A DNA stretch of 33,991 bases from DATGLW01 sp035293965 (GCA_035293965.1 DATGLW010000098.1:1-33991), one strand, 5' to 3'. Shown: positions 25,596 to 33,905, numbered from the stretch's first letter. The notes: generated by a model from the letters alone, not told the origin. Numbers and translations are program-made.

Positions 25596-26577
25596 ACAGG
25601 CCGACGGCGAACAGCACCACCCACAGGACCCCCATCGCCTGGAGGAATCGGTCGCGCAACACGAGCTCTTCGGGCGCCCCGCCCTGGCCGGCGTCGAGCA
25701 GGCGGAGCACGTGGAGCAGCCCGAGCACGACGGGCACGACGGTCAGCTGGACCCAGACCAGGTGCCGGCTGGCGTGGGACAGCTGGCCGGCGCGATCGAA
25801 CGCCCACAGGCAGTAGGCGGTGACGGTCACGCCGGCGCTCAAGGTCAGCACGGATCGCAGGAACGACGGCGAGTACATCGCCAGGGACGGCCGATGCTCG
25901 CCGCGCGCCTCGCCGAGGTGCCGGTGCTCGGCGGCACGCTTGCCCACCACCACGAACAGCGCGCCGAAGCAGGTGACGACGAGGAACCAGCTCGACAGCG
26001 GCACGCCGGTGGCTGCGCCGCCGGCCACCGCCCGCAGCACGAACCCCGAGGCGACGGCGGCCAGCTCGACGACCGGTTCGTGCTTGAGCCGGACCGTGTA
26101 GGCGGCACTGACGCCCACGTACGCCGCAAGCACGGCAAAGAGCTTCCACCCGGCGAGCAGCCAAGAGGAGGCGAGCGCGGCGCCGAGGAGCACCAGGCCG
26201 GCAACGGCTGCCGAGCGCGCGCCGAGCGTGCCGGCGGCGACTGGTCGGCGACGCTTCTCGGGATGGCGGCGGTCGGCGTCGGCGTCCATCACGTCGTTCA
26301 GGAGGTAGGTCCCCGCTGCCGCTGCGGTGAAGGCGGCGCAGGCTCCCAGCGCGTGCAGCGCCGGGCCCGGGTGGTGCAGGACGCGCGCGGCGGCCGGCGC
26401 CACGAACACGAGCAGGTTCTTCGGCCATTGCCGGACCCGCATGCCCTGCAGGAGGGGCAGCGCACGGGCAGGCCCGGTGCCCCGCACCGGCCCATCGGGG
26501 AGGACGGCGGCGGCAGGACCCTCGGCCTCGACGTGTGGTGACGACCTGACGGCGATGGGCTCGAAGGTTACCGGCAC
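25588..26577 (-). CDS. ubiA: UbiA-family decaprenyl-phosphate phosphoribosyltransferase (DPPR synthase)
   Basis: About 329 residues, with some eight or nine membrane segments. It follows mycobacterial Rv3806c closely: MRVRQWPKNLLVF, the metal/PRPP motif LLNDVMDADADRRHPEKRRRPVAAG, LKHEPVVELAAVASGFVLRAVAGG, LSSWFLVVTCFGALFVVVGKRAAE, LWAFDR, and LRDRFLQAMGVLW near the end. The enzyme transfers 5-phosphoribose from PRPP to polyprenyl phosphate, the first committed step to the arabinose donor. The start is uncertain: GTG 26577 gives a 45-residue soluble lead, GTG 26487 a shorter one, and neither has a Shine-Dalgarno; the open frame extends further through low-complexity sequence. It is first in the run with dprE1 and dprE2. 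Confidence 0.92.
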   Translation of the reverse strand: MPVTFEPIAVRSSPHVEAEGPAAAVLPDGPVRGTGPARALPLLQGMRVRQWPKNLLVFVAPAAARVLHHPGPALHALGACAAFTAAAAGTYLLNDVMDADADRRHPEKRRRPVAAGTLGARSAAVAGLVLLGAALASSWLLAGWKLFAVLAAYVGVSAAYTVRLKHEPVVELAAVASGFVLRAVAGGAATGVPLSSWFLVVTCFGALFVVVGKRAAEHRHLGEARGEHRPSLAMYSPSFLRSVLTLSAGVTVTAYCLWAFDRAGQLSHASRHLVWVQLTVVPVVLGLLHVLRLLDAGQGGAPEELVLRDRFLQAMGVLWVVLFAVGLYA

Positions 26578-26784
26578 CAGGCCGGCCACACTCGCCGGCC
26601 CGGTGTCGGCCGGGGACGGCGGCGGGACGCCAGGTGGCGAACGCGGATCGGCGGGCCCCGGCGGCGGGGACGGCGTGGAGACGCGCCGACGGTTTGCTCC
26701 AAGCTGGAGGCCGAGGAACACGGCCGGCCCGCAAGGACCGGCTGCGAGCACGGAGGGCTCGTCGGTGAGCGGAGAAGGAGGTCG

Positions 26785-27045
26785 ATGAGCCTGCGGCGCC
26801 GGAGGCGTCGCAGGCGCGAGAGGCCCCGGCGCGGCCTCGTCCTGCCCGGCGTCCGGCGATGGCGCGCGTTCGAGCGGCGCCTCGCGGAGGGCACGATCAC
26901 CGACGCCGTGATCCGCCTTGCCAACGGCGAAGAGGTGACCGTCGAGCGTGACACCCCAGTGCTGCTCGGTCCCGGCGACACGATCGTCTGGCGAGAGGAC
27001 CGGGGGTGGGGCTGGTCCACAGGTGGCTCGGCCGGCCCGGCATAG
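26785..27045 (+). CDS. Small Arg-rich hypothetical protein
   Basis: An 86-residue protein that I do not recognise. It begins with a run of eight arginines (MSLRRRRRRRRERPRRG). A compact C-terminal part follows, with a beta-rich look (TDAVIRLANGEEVTVERDTPVLLGPGDTIVWRED), possibly a small barrel. A strong ribosome-binding site, GAAGGAGGTCG, sits immediately before the ATG, which argues that it is translated. The gene is divergent from ubiA with a 207-bp spacer holding promoter space for both. Nucleic-acid binding is a guess from charge only. Confidence 0.55.
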   Translation: MSLRRRRRRRRERPRRGLVLPGVRRWRAFERRLAEGTITDAVIRLANGEEVTVERDTPVLLGPGDTIVWREDRGWGWSTGGSAGPA

Positions 27046-27183
27046 ACCGAACGGGTGACGCCGCATGGCGGCTCGCACTGTGAGCGCCTTGTGAGCGCCG
27101 CGCCAGAGCGCGAACATCGGGGCGGCGGGGAAGCTCGCCCGTCCGTGCCATCACCTCAGCGCCCGCGGAGCTCCAGCCTGTCC

Positions 27184-27495
27184 ATGCATGCCACGACCGA
27201 CACGATCCCTACGCTCGACACGCCCGTCGTGCCCGACGAGGACATCGACAAGCTGCTCGACGACGAGGACCTGTGGGCGGTCGTCGTCTGGAACGACGAC
27301 GTGAACACCTTCGCCCACGTGATCAAGGCGCTGATGGAGATCCTGCACCACCCACGCCCACGTGCCGAGCAGCTCACCCTACTGATCCACAACACCGGCA
27401 AGGCGCTCGTTGCCATCCGCCCCAAGGACGAGGCGGAGGCGGCCGTCCACGGTTTCCACTCCCGAGGGATCCAGGCGACCCTCGAGCCGGCCTAG
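27184..27495 (+). CDS. clpS: ATP-dependent Clp protease adaptor ClpS
   Basis: A 103-residue protein. An acidic, disordered N terminus of about 30 residues is followed by the ClpS core LWAVVVWNDDVNTFAHVIKALMEIL, then A-E-Q-L-T-L-L-I-H-N-T-G-K-A-L-V and a C-terminal HSRGIQATLEP strand. The W-N-D-D-V-N-T segment is the N-degron-binding signature; ClpS hands proteins with destabilising N-terminal residues to ClpA or ClpC with ClpP. No clp gene is adjacent. ATG 27184 begins the likely protein; GGAG lies 13 bases upstream, a weak spacing. Convergent with the HU gene, 43 bp apart. Confidence 0.9.
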   Translation: MHATTDTIPTLDTPVVPDEDIDKLLDDEDLWAVVVWNDDVNTFAHVIKALMEILHHPRPRAEQLTLLIHNTGKALVAIRPKDEAEAAVHGFHSRGIQATLEPA

Positions 27496-27513
27496 AGACC
27501 CCCGCAGACCGGG

Positions 27514-27537
27514 GCGCGTCGGATGGCGGCGACGCGC
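27514..27537. terminator. Hairpin between convergent clpS and HU gene
   Basis: A 7-bp perfect stem, GCGCGTC (27514-27520) with GACGCGC (27531-27537), loop 10 nt. A smaller CCCCG/CGGGG stem lies just before it. No T run. The placement suits a two-way terminator. Confidence 0.45.
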
Positions 27538-27538
27538 G

Positions 27539-28102
27539 TCAGCGCCGCGTGGACCGCTTCGTGGCGCCCCGGGCCGGCGCGGCCTTGCGGGCCGGTGCCG
27601 TGCGGGTGGCGGCCTTGCGGGCCGGCGCCGTGCGGGTGGCGGCCTTGCGGGCCGGTGCCGTGCGGGTGGCGGCCTTGCGGGCCGGTGCGGCCTTCCTCGC
27701 CCCGGCCTTGCCGGCACCCACAGCCTTCGCCGGGGTACGCGCGGGAACGGCAGCCGCCTTGCCGGCCTGCTTCACCGCTTGAGGGTCGATCGGGAACGCG
27801 CCCCGGGCGAGGCGCGGTGCGTTCGCCGGCGACATGACGGCGTCCTTGAAGGCCTTGACCGGCGTGATCCTCGCCCGCTTCGACGCCTTGATGCGGATCT
27901 GCTCGCCGGTCGCCGGGTTGCGCCCCATGCGCGCCGGACGGTCGACCTTGACGAACTTGGCGAACCCACTGATCGAGACGGGCTCCCCTTTCGACACCAC
28001 CGCGGTGACCACGTCGGTGAACGCGTCGAGGACGGTCGTGACGGTCTTCAGCCCGACGTCTGCTTGCACAGCCACGGACTTGGCGAGATCGCGCTTGTTC
28101 AT
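27539..28102 (-). CDS. HU-family DNA-binding protein with basic repeat tail (HupB-like)
   Basis: A 187-residue nucleoid protein. Residues 1-90 are a standard HU fold: MNKRDLAKSVAVQADV, VLDAFTDVVTAVVSKGEPVSISGFAKFVKVDRPARMGRNPATGEQIRIKASKRARITPVKAFKDAV, including the DNA-intercalating RNPATGE turn. A 20-30-residue linker follows, then an Ala/Lys/Arg/Pro tail with KAATRTAPAR repeated three times and related KAAPAR units. This recalls mycobacterial HupB and the histone-H1-like tails of other actinobacteria. It compacts DNA, and the tail adds non-specific binding. ATG 28102 is clear. The tail is encoded by a 30-bp tandem repeat, so its length may vary between strains. Confidence 0.95.
   Translation of the reverse strand: MNKRDLAKSVAVQADVGLKTVTTVLDAFTDVVTAVVSKGEPVSISGFAKFVKVDRPARMGRNPATGEQIRIKASKRARITPVKAFKDAVMSPANAPRLARGAFPIDPQAVKQAGKAAAVPARTPAKAVGAGKAGARKAAPARKAATRTAPARKAATRTAPARKAATRTAPARKAAPARGATKRSTRR
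27581..27690 (-). repeat. 30-bp tandem repeat encoding the HU tail
   Basis: Units start at 27581, 27611, 27641 and (partial) 27671, beginning GGCCTTGCGGGCCGG, and are nearly identical (a T/C change in one unit). They encode KAATRTAPAR in the minus-strand frame. Such low divergence suggests recent expansion or ongoing homogenisation. Confidence 0.92.
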
Positions 28103-28303
28103 GGGCCGTATTGTGGCGCATGAACCGGGTAAGGGCAACCATTTCGTCGGTGGATCGGCCCGGAACCACGGCTGTTCTCGCCCGAGTCGAGTGCCGCAGG
28201 CCACCGGCGCGGCGTTGCCGGGACCGCCGGTCGGCAAGGTCCTCGGGAGCGGATATGCCGGCACCATGGCATTTCCTGCCATCCGTCGGTATCGTGCCCT
28301 TCC

Positions 28304-29053
28304 GTGCTCCCCCTCGCAGGTGCGGTCCTCCTCGGGCTCGCGATCTCAGAGCTCTGCTTCTTCGTCACCACCGTCTTCCTCCACCGCTCGCTGTGCCACC
28401 GTGCCCTTCGCCTGTCGCCAGGCGTCCGGGCGGCGTGCCGGGTGACGATCTGGCTCGGGACGGGTACCCGCCCTCGCCAATGGGTGGCGGTGCACCGGCG
28501 GCACCACGCGCACGCCGACACCGCCAAGGACCCGCACTCCCCGCTCGTGCTCGGCACTGCCCGCGTGCAGTTCGGCAACGCGCTCCTCTACCGCCGAACC
28601 GTCCGCGACGGCATGACGGTCGAGCGGTACGCGCGCGACGTCCCTCGTGACCGCTGGGACCGGTTGCTCTTCGACCACGGCCTCCTCGGCCCGGGGCTCG
28701 GCGTGGCGTTGCTCGTCGTGCTCCTCGGCTGGAAGCTCGCCGCGGTGGCCGCCTGTGTCCACATGGCTGCCTACGTGCTGGGCGGCGGGGCGATCAACGC
28801 CATCGGCCACCGCTGGGGACGGCGCCCCTTCGACAACCTGGCCACGAACAACCAGTGGCTGGCCTGGCTGATCGCCGGCGAGGGCCTGCACAACAACCAT
28901 CACGCGGCGGCCACCGCCAGCCGGTTCAGCGTCGCGCCCGGCGAGATCGACCCCGGGTGGTGGTGCGTGAGGGTCCTCGTGCGGCTCGGCTGGGCAACGC
29001 TGCGAACCACTGCAGACCTCCGGCGCGGCAGACCCTCGCCGATCGGCGCCTGA
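28304..29053 (+). CDS. Fatty acid desaturase (acyl-CoA/acyl-lipid Delta-9 type)
   Basis: A 249-residue membrane di-iron enzyme. All three histidine boxes are present: HRSLCH (His27, His32), HRRHH (His64, His67, His68) and HNNHH (His196, His199, His200). His169 in NAIGHRWG is the further ligand seen in this family. Hydrophobic segments lie at about 5-25 and 130-165. The protein is shorter than most family members but complete at all metal sites. It introduces a double bond into a fatty acyl chain; electron donors are not in the window. The GTG start at 28304 gives a sensible first membrane segment; no Shine-Dalgarno is seen, so a leaderless mRNA is possible. Confidence 0.88.
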   Translation: MLPLAGAVLLGLAISELCFFVTTVFLHRSLCHRALRLSPGVRAACRVTIWLGTGTRPRQWVAVHRRHHAHADTAKDPHSPLVLGTARVQFGNALLYRRTVRDGMTVERYARDVPRDRWDRLLFDHGLLGPGLGVALLVVLLGWKLAAVAACVHMAAYVLGGGAINAIGHRWGRRPFDNLATNNQWLAWLIAGEGLHNNHHAAATASRFSVAPGEIDPGWWCVRVLVRLGWATLRTTADLRRGRPSPIGA

Positions 29054-29150
29054 TCGTCCGGGCGGCACCCACTGCGGGCGGCGGGGGCGGGCCCGGAGTA
29101 GGCTTTCTGTGAACAGCATTTTCGAACGGGGCCGACGGCAAGGAGGCGAC

Positions 29151-30287
29151 ATGGGCAAGATCTGGGCGAACTCCGGGGACTCACATCTGGTCGAGCCCGC
29201 CGACCTGTTCTCGCAGTCCCTCCCTCCCGACATGGCGGCGCGCATGCCGCGCAGCGTCAAGGACCCCGACGGGCGGTGGGAGACGATCTCGGTGGACGGC
29301 CAGGAGTTCCGGCGCCGCATCCCGCGCGCGACCCTCGTCGACGCCGACACCGGGCAGACCCAGCAGGAGAAGGCTCCCGGCGCCAACGACCCGCATCTCC
29401 GTCTCTCCGACCTGGACCAGGAGGGCATCTGGGCGGAGCTCATCTACCCCTCGATCGGGATCTGGTCGTCGTCCATCCGCGACCCGCAACTGCTCCTCGC
29501 CGGCTGCCGGGCGATCAACGACTGGGCCATCGAGTTCCAGGCGGTCTCGCCCCGCTACGTCTGCACGGCCACCATCCCCCTGCTCGATCTCGGCGACGCG
29601 GTGGCAGAGATCGAGCGGGCGGCCTCGCTCGGGTTCAAGGCGGCCTTCTTCCCCGTGGCTCCTCCCGGCGAGCGCGACTGGAACGACCCGGTGTGGGAGC
29701 CCGTGTGGGAGGCGCTGGAGGCCACCGGCACCGTCGTCGGCTACCACATCGGCACCGAGCCGCACGAGGCCTCGACCAGCAACGGGCTCTACTACCGTGG
29801 CACCGGGGGTGCGTTGCTCAACTACCTCGAGACCACCTACGGCGGGCAGCGTGCTGCGGCCAAGATGGTCGCCACCGGGGTGTTCGACCGCCACCCCGGG
29901 CTCAAGGTGATCGTGTCCGAGGGCGGCGCCACGTGGGGCCCCTTCGTAGCGGACCGCCTCGACGAGGCCTACCGCCAGCACGCGTCCGCCGTGCGGCCGC
30001 GCCTCTCGCGGCTGCCGAGCGAGTACGTGTACTCGAACGTCTACGCGTCCTTCCAGCACGATCGCTCCGCGGTGCGGGCCTGCACCGCCATGGGCTGGCG
30101 CAACGTCTGCTGGGGCAGCGACTACCCGCACTTCGAGGGGACGTTCGGGCACACCCAGAAGACGCTCCACGAGCTCTTCGACGACGTGGGGCCCGACGAC
30201 CGGCGCCGCATCACGATCGGTGCCTTCCAGGAGCTGTTCCCCCACGTGCCTGACGCCCCCGCCGACGAGGCCGACGGAGCGGGCTGA
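29151..30287 (+). CDS. Amidohydrolase 2-family metal-dependent hydrolase
   Basis: A 378-residue TIM-barrel hydrolase of the ACMSD/amidohydrolase-2 type common in actinobacteria. The N-terminal metal segment is NSGDSHLVEPADLF (Asp10, His12, a variant of DxH). GYHIGTEPHE carries the middle His region and CWGSDYPHFEGTFGH the final Asp (about 324). The substrate is unknown; relatives act as decarboxylases or hydrolases of aromatic or lipid degradation products. ATG 29151 follows AAGGAGGCGAC, an excellent ribosome-binding site; TAGGCT at 29099 is a candidate -10. It converges on the CoA-transferase gene and may belong to the same catabolic setting. Confidence 0.9.
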   Translation: MGKIWANSGDSHLVEPADLFSQSLPPDMAARMPRSVKDPDGRWETISVDGQEFRRRIPRATLVDADTGQTQQEKAPGANDPHLRLSDLDQEGIWAELIYPSIGIWSSSIRDPQLLLAGCRAINDWAIEFQAVSPRYVCTATIPLLDLGDAVAEIERAASLGFKAAFFPVAPPGERDWNDPVWEPVWEALEATGTVVGYHIGTEPHEASTSNGLYYRGTGGALLNYLETTYGGQRAAAKMVATGVFDRHPGLKVIVSEGGATWGPFVADRLDEAYRQHASAVRPRLSRLPSEYVYSNVYASFQHDRSAVRACTAMGWRNVCWGSDYPHFEGTFGHTQKTLHELFDDVGPDDRRRITIGAFQELFPHVPDAPADEADGAG

Positions 30288-30293
30288 CCGGCG

Positions 30294-30317
30294 AGCTCCG
30301 GGGCGGCGCCCGGAGCT
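30294..30317. terminator. Strong hairpin between convergent amidohydrolase and CoA-transferase
   Basis: AGCTCCGGG (30294-30302) pairs perfectly with CCCGGAGCT (30309-30317) over a 6-nt loop, starting 7 bp after the amidohydrolase stop. There is no T run, but the position between converging genes supports a terminator. Confidence 0.55.
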
Positions 30318-30359
30318 TCCCCACGCCGCGCTTCCCCACGCCACGCTTCCCCACGCCAC
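30315..30359. repeat. 15-bp tandem repeat, three copies
   Basis: GCTTCCCCACGCCRC recurs at 30315, 30330 and 30345, directly after the hairpin and before the end of the CoA-transferase gene. Confidence 0.85.
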
Positions 30360-30405
30360 CACCTCGCCGCGCCGGCCCGCCCCCGGTCGGCGCCAGAGGG
30401 CGCGG

Positions 30406-32799
30406 TCAGCCCGCTTCGCCGTCGGGCCAGGCGACGACGCCCCTTGCCCGCAGGTCCTCGAGCTCGGTGGCGCTGTAGCCGAGCTCGAGGAGCACCTGCC
30501 TCGTGTGCTCGCCCACGAGGCACCCGGGGCCGGCGGCGCCGGGGGTGGCCGAGAGGGTGACGATCGGGCCATGGCGGACGTGCTCGCCGAAGAGGGGGTG
30601 GCGGACCCTCGTGACGAAGCCGTTCTCGGTCATGACGGGGTGCTCGATGGTGAACCTCGACAGCGGGGTCCGGGCGACCTCGACGCAGGCGACGTCGAAG
30701 GGCGCGAGGGCCCGCTCCCACTCGGCTGCGGACCGGGTGGCGAACGCCTCGGCCAGCACGGCCGCCAGCTCGGAGGCGTGGGCGGCGCGGTCCTCGGGGG
30801 TGGCGAACCGGGGGTCGCCGGCCAGGTCCACGCCGGCGAGCGCCCCCAGGCCGGCGCAGAGGTCACCCCACTCGCCGGGGAGCGGCGCCGCCAGGAACAC
30901 CCAGCCCTCCCGGGCTTCGTAGAGGCGGTAGAGGGGGCCGGCGCCATCGTCGTCGTGGCGAGCGGCAGGGACCTTGCCCTCGTAGTCGAAGAACTCGTCG
31001 GAGACCACGTAGGCGTTGGAGCACAGCATCGTCGTCTGGGCATACTGGCCGAGGCCGGTGCGCTGCCGGGCCACGAGGCCGAGGAGCATGCCCGTGCCCA
31101 CGGCCAGGGCAGCGGCGGTGTCGGCGTTGTTCGTCGGTCCCCCGGAGCGCAGCCGAACCTCCTCGAGGGCGGCCATGCCCTCCTCGAAGGTGACCGCCTT
31201 GGTGGCCTCGAGGGCGTGGTCCCAACCGAGGAGGTACGCGCGCTGGCCGGCGGCCACCCCCATGGTGGGAGCGAAGGCAGGCCGTGCGGCGTAGGGCCCG
31301 TCGGGGCCGTAGGCAGCGGCATAGAGGTACACCTGGTCGGGGTTGGCCGCACGCAGGCTCGCGTAGTCATCGCCGGACTGGCGGCTGTGCTGCTGGCGGT
31401 AGTTGCGCATGACGAGGTCCGCCGAGGCCACGAGCCGCTGGAGGATCTCGCGGCCTTCCCCGGTGCGGTAGTCGATGACCACGCTCTCCTTGCCCCCCAG
31501 AGCCTTGACGCCGGCGTACTCGCGCAGCGGGCTCTGGTAGCGGTGCGGGTCGCCCGCAGCCCCCTCCACCTTGATCACCCGTGCCCCCAGGTCGGCCAGC
31601 AGCGCGGTGCCGAAGGGGGCGGCGTAGAACCATGCCAGCTCGACGACCGTCACCCCCGCCAGCGGCCCGCCTGGCGGGGGCTCGCCTGGCGCCGCCGCTC
31701 GCGGGGGCCTCGGGTCGAAGGAGGCCGTGGCCGTGTGCTCGCCGAGGGCGGGGGCGCCCGGGCGCACCTCGGCAGGCGTGCGCTCGAGGTGGACGATCGG
31801 GCCGACCTGGCGCGTCGCGCCGAGGCGAGGGTCGGCGACGTCGAGGACGTGACCGTTGTGGCGCGTCTGGGGATGGTCGAGCGCCTCGGCGGGCGTGCGG
31901 AAGGGCTCGACGCCGATGTCGTCGACCTGGAGGAAGATCTCCATCCACTCGTCGAGGGTCTTCTCGTGGAGCCGCCGCAACACGAGCTCCTGCAGCGAGG
32001 CGGGCTGCGCCCCGGCCGCCTCGGCAGAGCGATAGGCCTCGGTGAGCCCGATCGCCTCCAGGAAGGCCGCCACGAGGTGCGGGCGGAAGTTGGCGAACTG
32101 CAGCCAGCGCCCGTCATTGGTGAACCCGACGAGGCCGGCGATCGGGGCGAAGGTGAAGCCCTCGCGCCGCTGCGCAGCGAGGTCTGCCGGCAGCTGGGGT
32201 CCGAGCCAGTCGTAGAGGTCGTAGGCCGTGAGACCCTGCACGAGGCTCGCCTCGACCCGCTGGCCGACGCCGGTCGAGGCCCGCACGTACAGGGCGGCCA
32301 GGATCCCCTGCAGTGCCCCGTGCGCGGCGGCGTAGCTCGCCCCTGGGAGGGCGGCAAAGCGCGGTCGGTCCTCGTAGGCCATCACGCCCGCCTTGGCCGC
32401 CACCACGGCGTCGTAGCCCTTCACGGCGGCGAGCGGGCCTCGGGGCCCGAACCCGGTGATCGAGCAGTGGACGAGGCCCGGGTTGTGCGCTGCCAGGTCG
32501 TCGTAGCCGAGACCGAGACGGTCGGCCACGCCGGGCCGCCAGCTCTGGACCACGACGTCGGCGCCCATTGCCAGCCTCCGGGCCCGCTCCCTCCCCTCGG
32601 CGGTCGCGAGGTCGAGCACCACGCTCTGCTTGCCTCGATGCCACTGGGAGAAGGCGGGCTCGGACCGCTGGGGGTCGCCGGCGGGAGGCTCGACCTTGAC
32701 GACGGTGGCGCCGTTGTCGCACAGGACCATGGTCGCCAGCGCGCCCGGCATCCCCCAGGTGAAGTCGAGCACACGCAGTCCTTCGAGCGCAGGAGCCAT
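30406..32799 (-). CDS. Double-domain CaiB/BaiF-type (class III) CoA-transferase
   Basis: A 797-residue fusion of two class III CoA-transferase domains. Domain 1 (about 1-360) begins LEGLRVLDFTWGMPGALATMVLCDNGATVVKVE. Domain 2 (about 378-790) begins LAGVTVVELAWFYAAPFGTALLADLGARVIKVE; a Pro/Ala linker joins them. Domain 1 has the catalytic Asp in KGYDAVVAAKAG (Asp130). The aligned stretch of domain 2 reads RPAFAPTMGVAAG, with Ala510 at that place, so only one active site is likely, like a fused heterodimer. Such enzymes move CoA between acids in catabolic pathways; the substrate is unknown. ATG 32799 follows GGGAGGG. Divergent from the SDR at 32969. Confidence 0.93.
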   Translation of the reverse strand: MAPALEGLRVLDFTWGMPGALATMVLCDNGATVVKVEPPAGDPQRSEPAFSQWHRGKQSVVLDLATAEGRERARRLAMGADVVVQSWRPGVADRLGLGYDDLAAHNPGLVHCSITGFGPRGPLAAVKGYDAVVAAKAGVMAYEDRPRFAALPGASYAAAHGALQGILAALYVRASTGVGQRVEASLVQGLTAYDLYDWLGPQLPADLAAQRREGFTFAPIAGLVGFTNDGRWLQFANFRPHLVAAFLEAIGLTEAYRSAEAAGAQPASLQELVLRRLHEKTLDEWMEIFLQVDDIGVEPFRTPAEALDHPQTRHNGHVLDVADPRLGATRQVGPIVHLERTPAEVRPGAPALGEHTATASFDPRPPRAAAPGEPPPGGPLAGVTVVELAWFYAAPFGTALLADLGARVIKVEGAAGDPHRYQSPLREYAGVKALGGKESVVIDYRTGEGREILQRLVASADLVMRNYRQQHSRQSGDDYASLRAANPDQVYLYAAAYGPDGPYAARPAFAPTMGVAAGQRAYLLGWDHALEATKAVTFEEGMAALEEVRLRSGGPTNNADTAAALAVGTGMLLGLVARQRTGLGQYAQTTMLCSNAYVVSDEFFDYEGKVPAARHDDDGAGPLYRLYEAREGWVFLAAPLPGEWGDLCAGLGALAGVDLAGDPRFATPEDRAAHASELAAVLAEAFATRSAAEWERALAPFDVACVEVARTPLSRFTIEHPVMTENGFVTRVRHPLFGEHVRHGPIVTLSATPGAAGPGCLVGEHTRQVLLELGYSATELEDLRARGVVAWPDGEAG

Positions 32800-32822
32800 C
32801 GTCCCTCCCGGTCGCAGCCTAC

Positions 32823-32881
32823 GCGGTGCCCAGGATGATGCGGTGCCCGTGAGGGGGCGGTGCTTGGGATGGTGCTTGGAT
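32823..32881. promoter_or_regulatory. Paired direct repeats in divergent promoter region
   Basis: GCGGTGCCC occurs at 32823 and 32840, and GGTGCTTGGGA/GGTGCTTGGAT at 32859 and 32871, 12 bp apart. They lie between the CoA-transferase start (32799) and the SDR start (32969) and could be operator half-sites. Confidence 0.3.
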
Positions 32882-32968
32882 TGGCGGGGGGTCGGGTGAT
32901 CGGGGAAGATACCGGCGGCGCAAGTCGCCCGAAGAGCACGCGAGGAACGACGAACGACGGGAGCCACC

Positions 32969-33892
32969 ATGCACACCCTTGAGGGCCGGGTCGCGATCAT
33001 CACCGGTGCCGGGCGGGGGATCGGCCGCGAGCACGCCCTGCTGTTCGCCAGGGAGGGTGCCAAGGTCGTCGTGAACGACCTCGGCGGCAACGAGCAAGGG
33101 GTCGGTGCCGACCAGACCCCCGCTCAGCAGGTCGTCGACGAGATCAAGGCCGCCGGCGGCGAGGCCGTCGCGAACTACGACGACGTGGCGGACTTCGAAG
33201 GTGCGCAGCGCCTGATCAACCAGGCGGTCGAGACCTTCGGCGACCTGCACATCCTGGTGAACAACGCGGGGATCCTCCGCGACCGGATGCTCGTCAACAT
33301 GTCGCCCGAGGAGTGGGACGCCGTCATCCGCGTCCACCTGCGCGGCCACTTCTGCACGACCCGCTGGGCCGCCGCGTACTGGCGTGACCAGTCCAAGGCC
33401 GGCCGCGAGGCGCCCCGCGCCGTCGTCAACACCTCGTCGACCTCGGGTCTCTTCGGCAATCGGGGCCAGACCAACTACGGCGCCGCCAAGACGGGCATCG
33501 CGACCTTCTCGATCATCGCCGACGCCGAGCTCGCTCGCTACGGGGTGCGGGTGAACGCGATCGCGCCCGCCGCCGCCACCCGCCTGACGGCCACGGTGCC
33601 GACCGACCAGCCACGCGACGAGCCTCCGTCGGACGTGTGGACGCCGATGCACCCGGGGAACATCTCGCCCTTCGTGGCCTACCTGTCCACCGCGAGCTGC
33701 CCGATCCACGGCCGGGTGTTCTTCGTCCAGGGCGGGGAGGTGTTCCTGTTCCAGCCGTTCGCCATCGTCGACTCCATCTCCAAGGAGGGCGACTTCTGGA
33801 CGGTCGAGGAGCTCCAGAAGGAGGCGCCCAAGTTCGCCGACTACCAGTTCAACCTCGGGCACCCGCTGGCAGAGATGCTCTGGCGCAGCTGA
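32969..33892 (+). CDS. Short-chain dehydrogenase/reductase (FabG/17-beta-HSD4-like)
   Basis: A 307-residue Rossmann oxidoreductase. TGAGRGIG (12-19) binds NAD(P), NNAG is at 98-101, and the catalytic Ser (about 156-157, NTSSTSG), Tyr170 and Lys174 (NYGAAKTG) are intact. The NDLGG segment with Asp37 after the second strand favours NAD. The DLGGNEQGVGADQTPAQQVVDEIKAAGGEAVAN stretch and the long C terminus match actinobacterial 3-hydroxyacyl-CoA dehydrogenase-type SDRs used in beta-oxidation and sterol side-chain degradation. ATG 32969 follows GGGAGCC. It is divergent from the CoA-transferase and probably in the same catabolic pathway. A 15-bp tandem array begins 14 bp after its stop. Confidence 0.93.
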   Translation: MHTLEGRVAIITGAGRGIGREHALLFAREGAKVVVNDLGGNEQGVGADQTPAQQVVDEIKAAGGEAVANYDDVADFEGAQRLINQAVETFGDLHILVNNAGILRDRMLVNMSPEEWDAVIRVHLRGHFCTTRWAAAYWRDQSKAGREAPRAVVNTSSTSGLFGNRGQTNYGAAKTGIATFSIIADAELARYGVRVNAIAPAAATRLTATVPTDQPRDEPPSDVWTPMHPGNISPFVAYLSTASCPIHGRVFFVQGGEVFLFQPFAIVDSISKEGDFWTVEELQKEAPKFADYQFNLGHPLAEMLWRS

Positions 33893-33905
33893 GGTCCCTC
33901 ACCGA

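Noticed and set aside
30288..32838. Long plus-strand open frame opposite the CoA-transferase
   Set aside because: The minus strand encodes a complete double-domain CoA-transferase with a ribosome-binding site; the plus-strand translation has no family motif.
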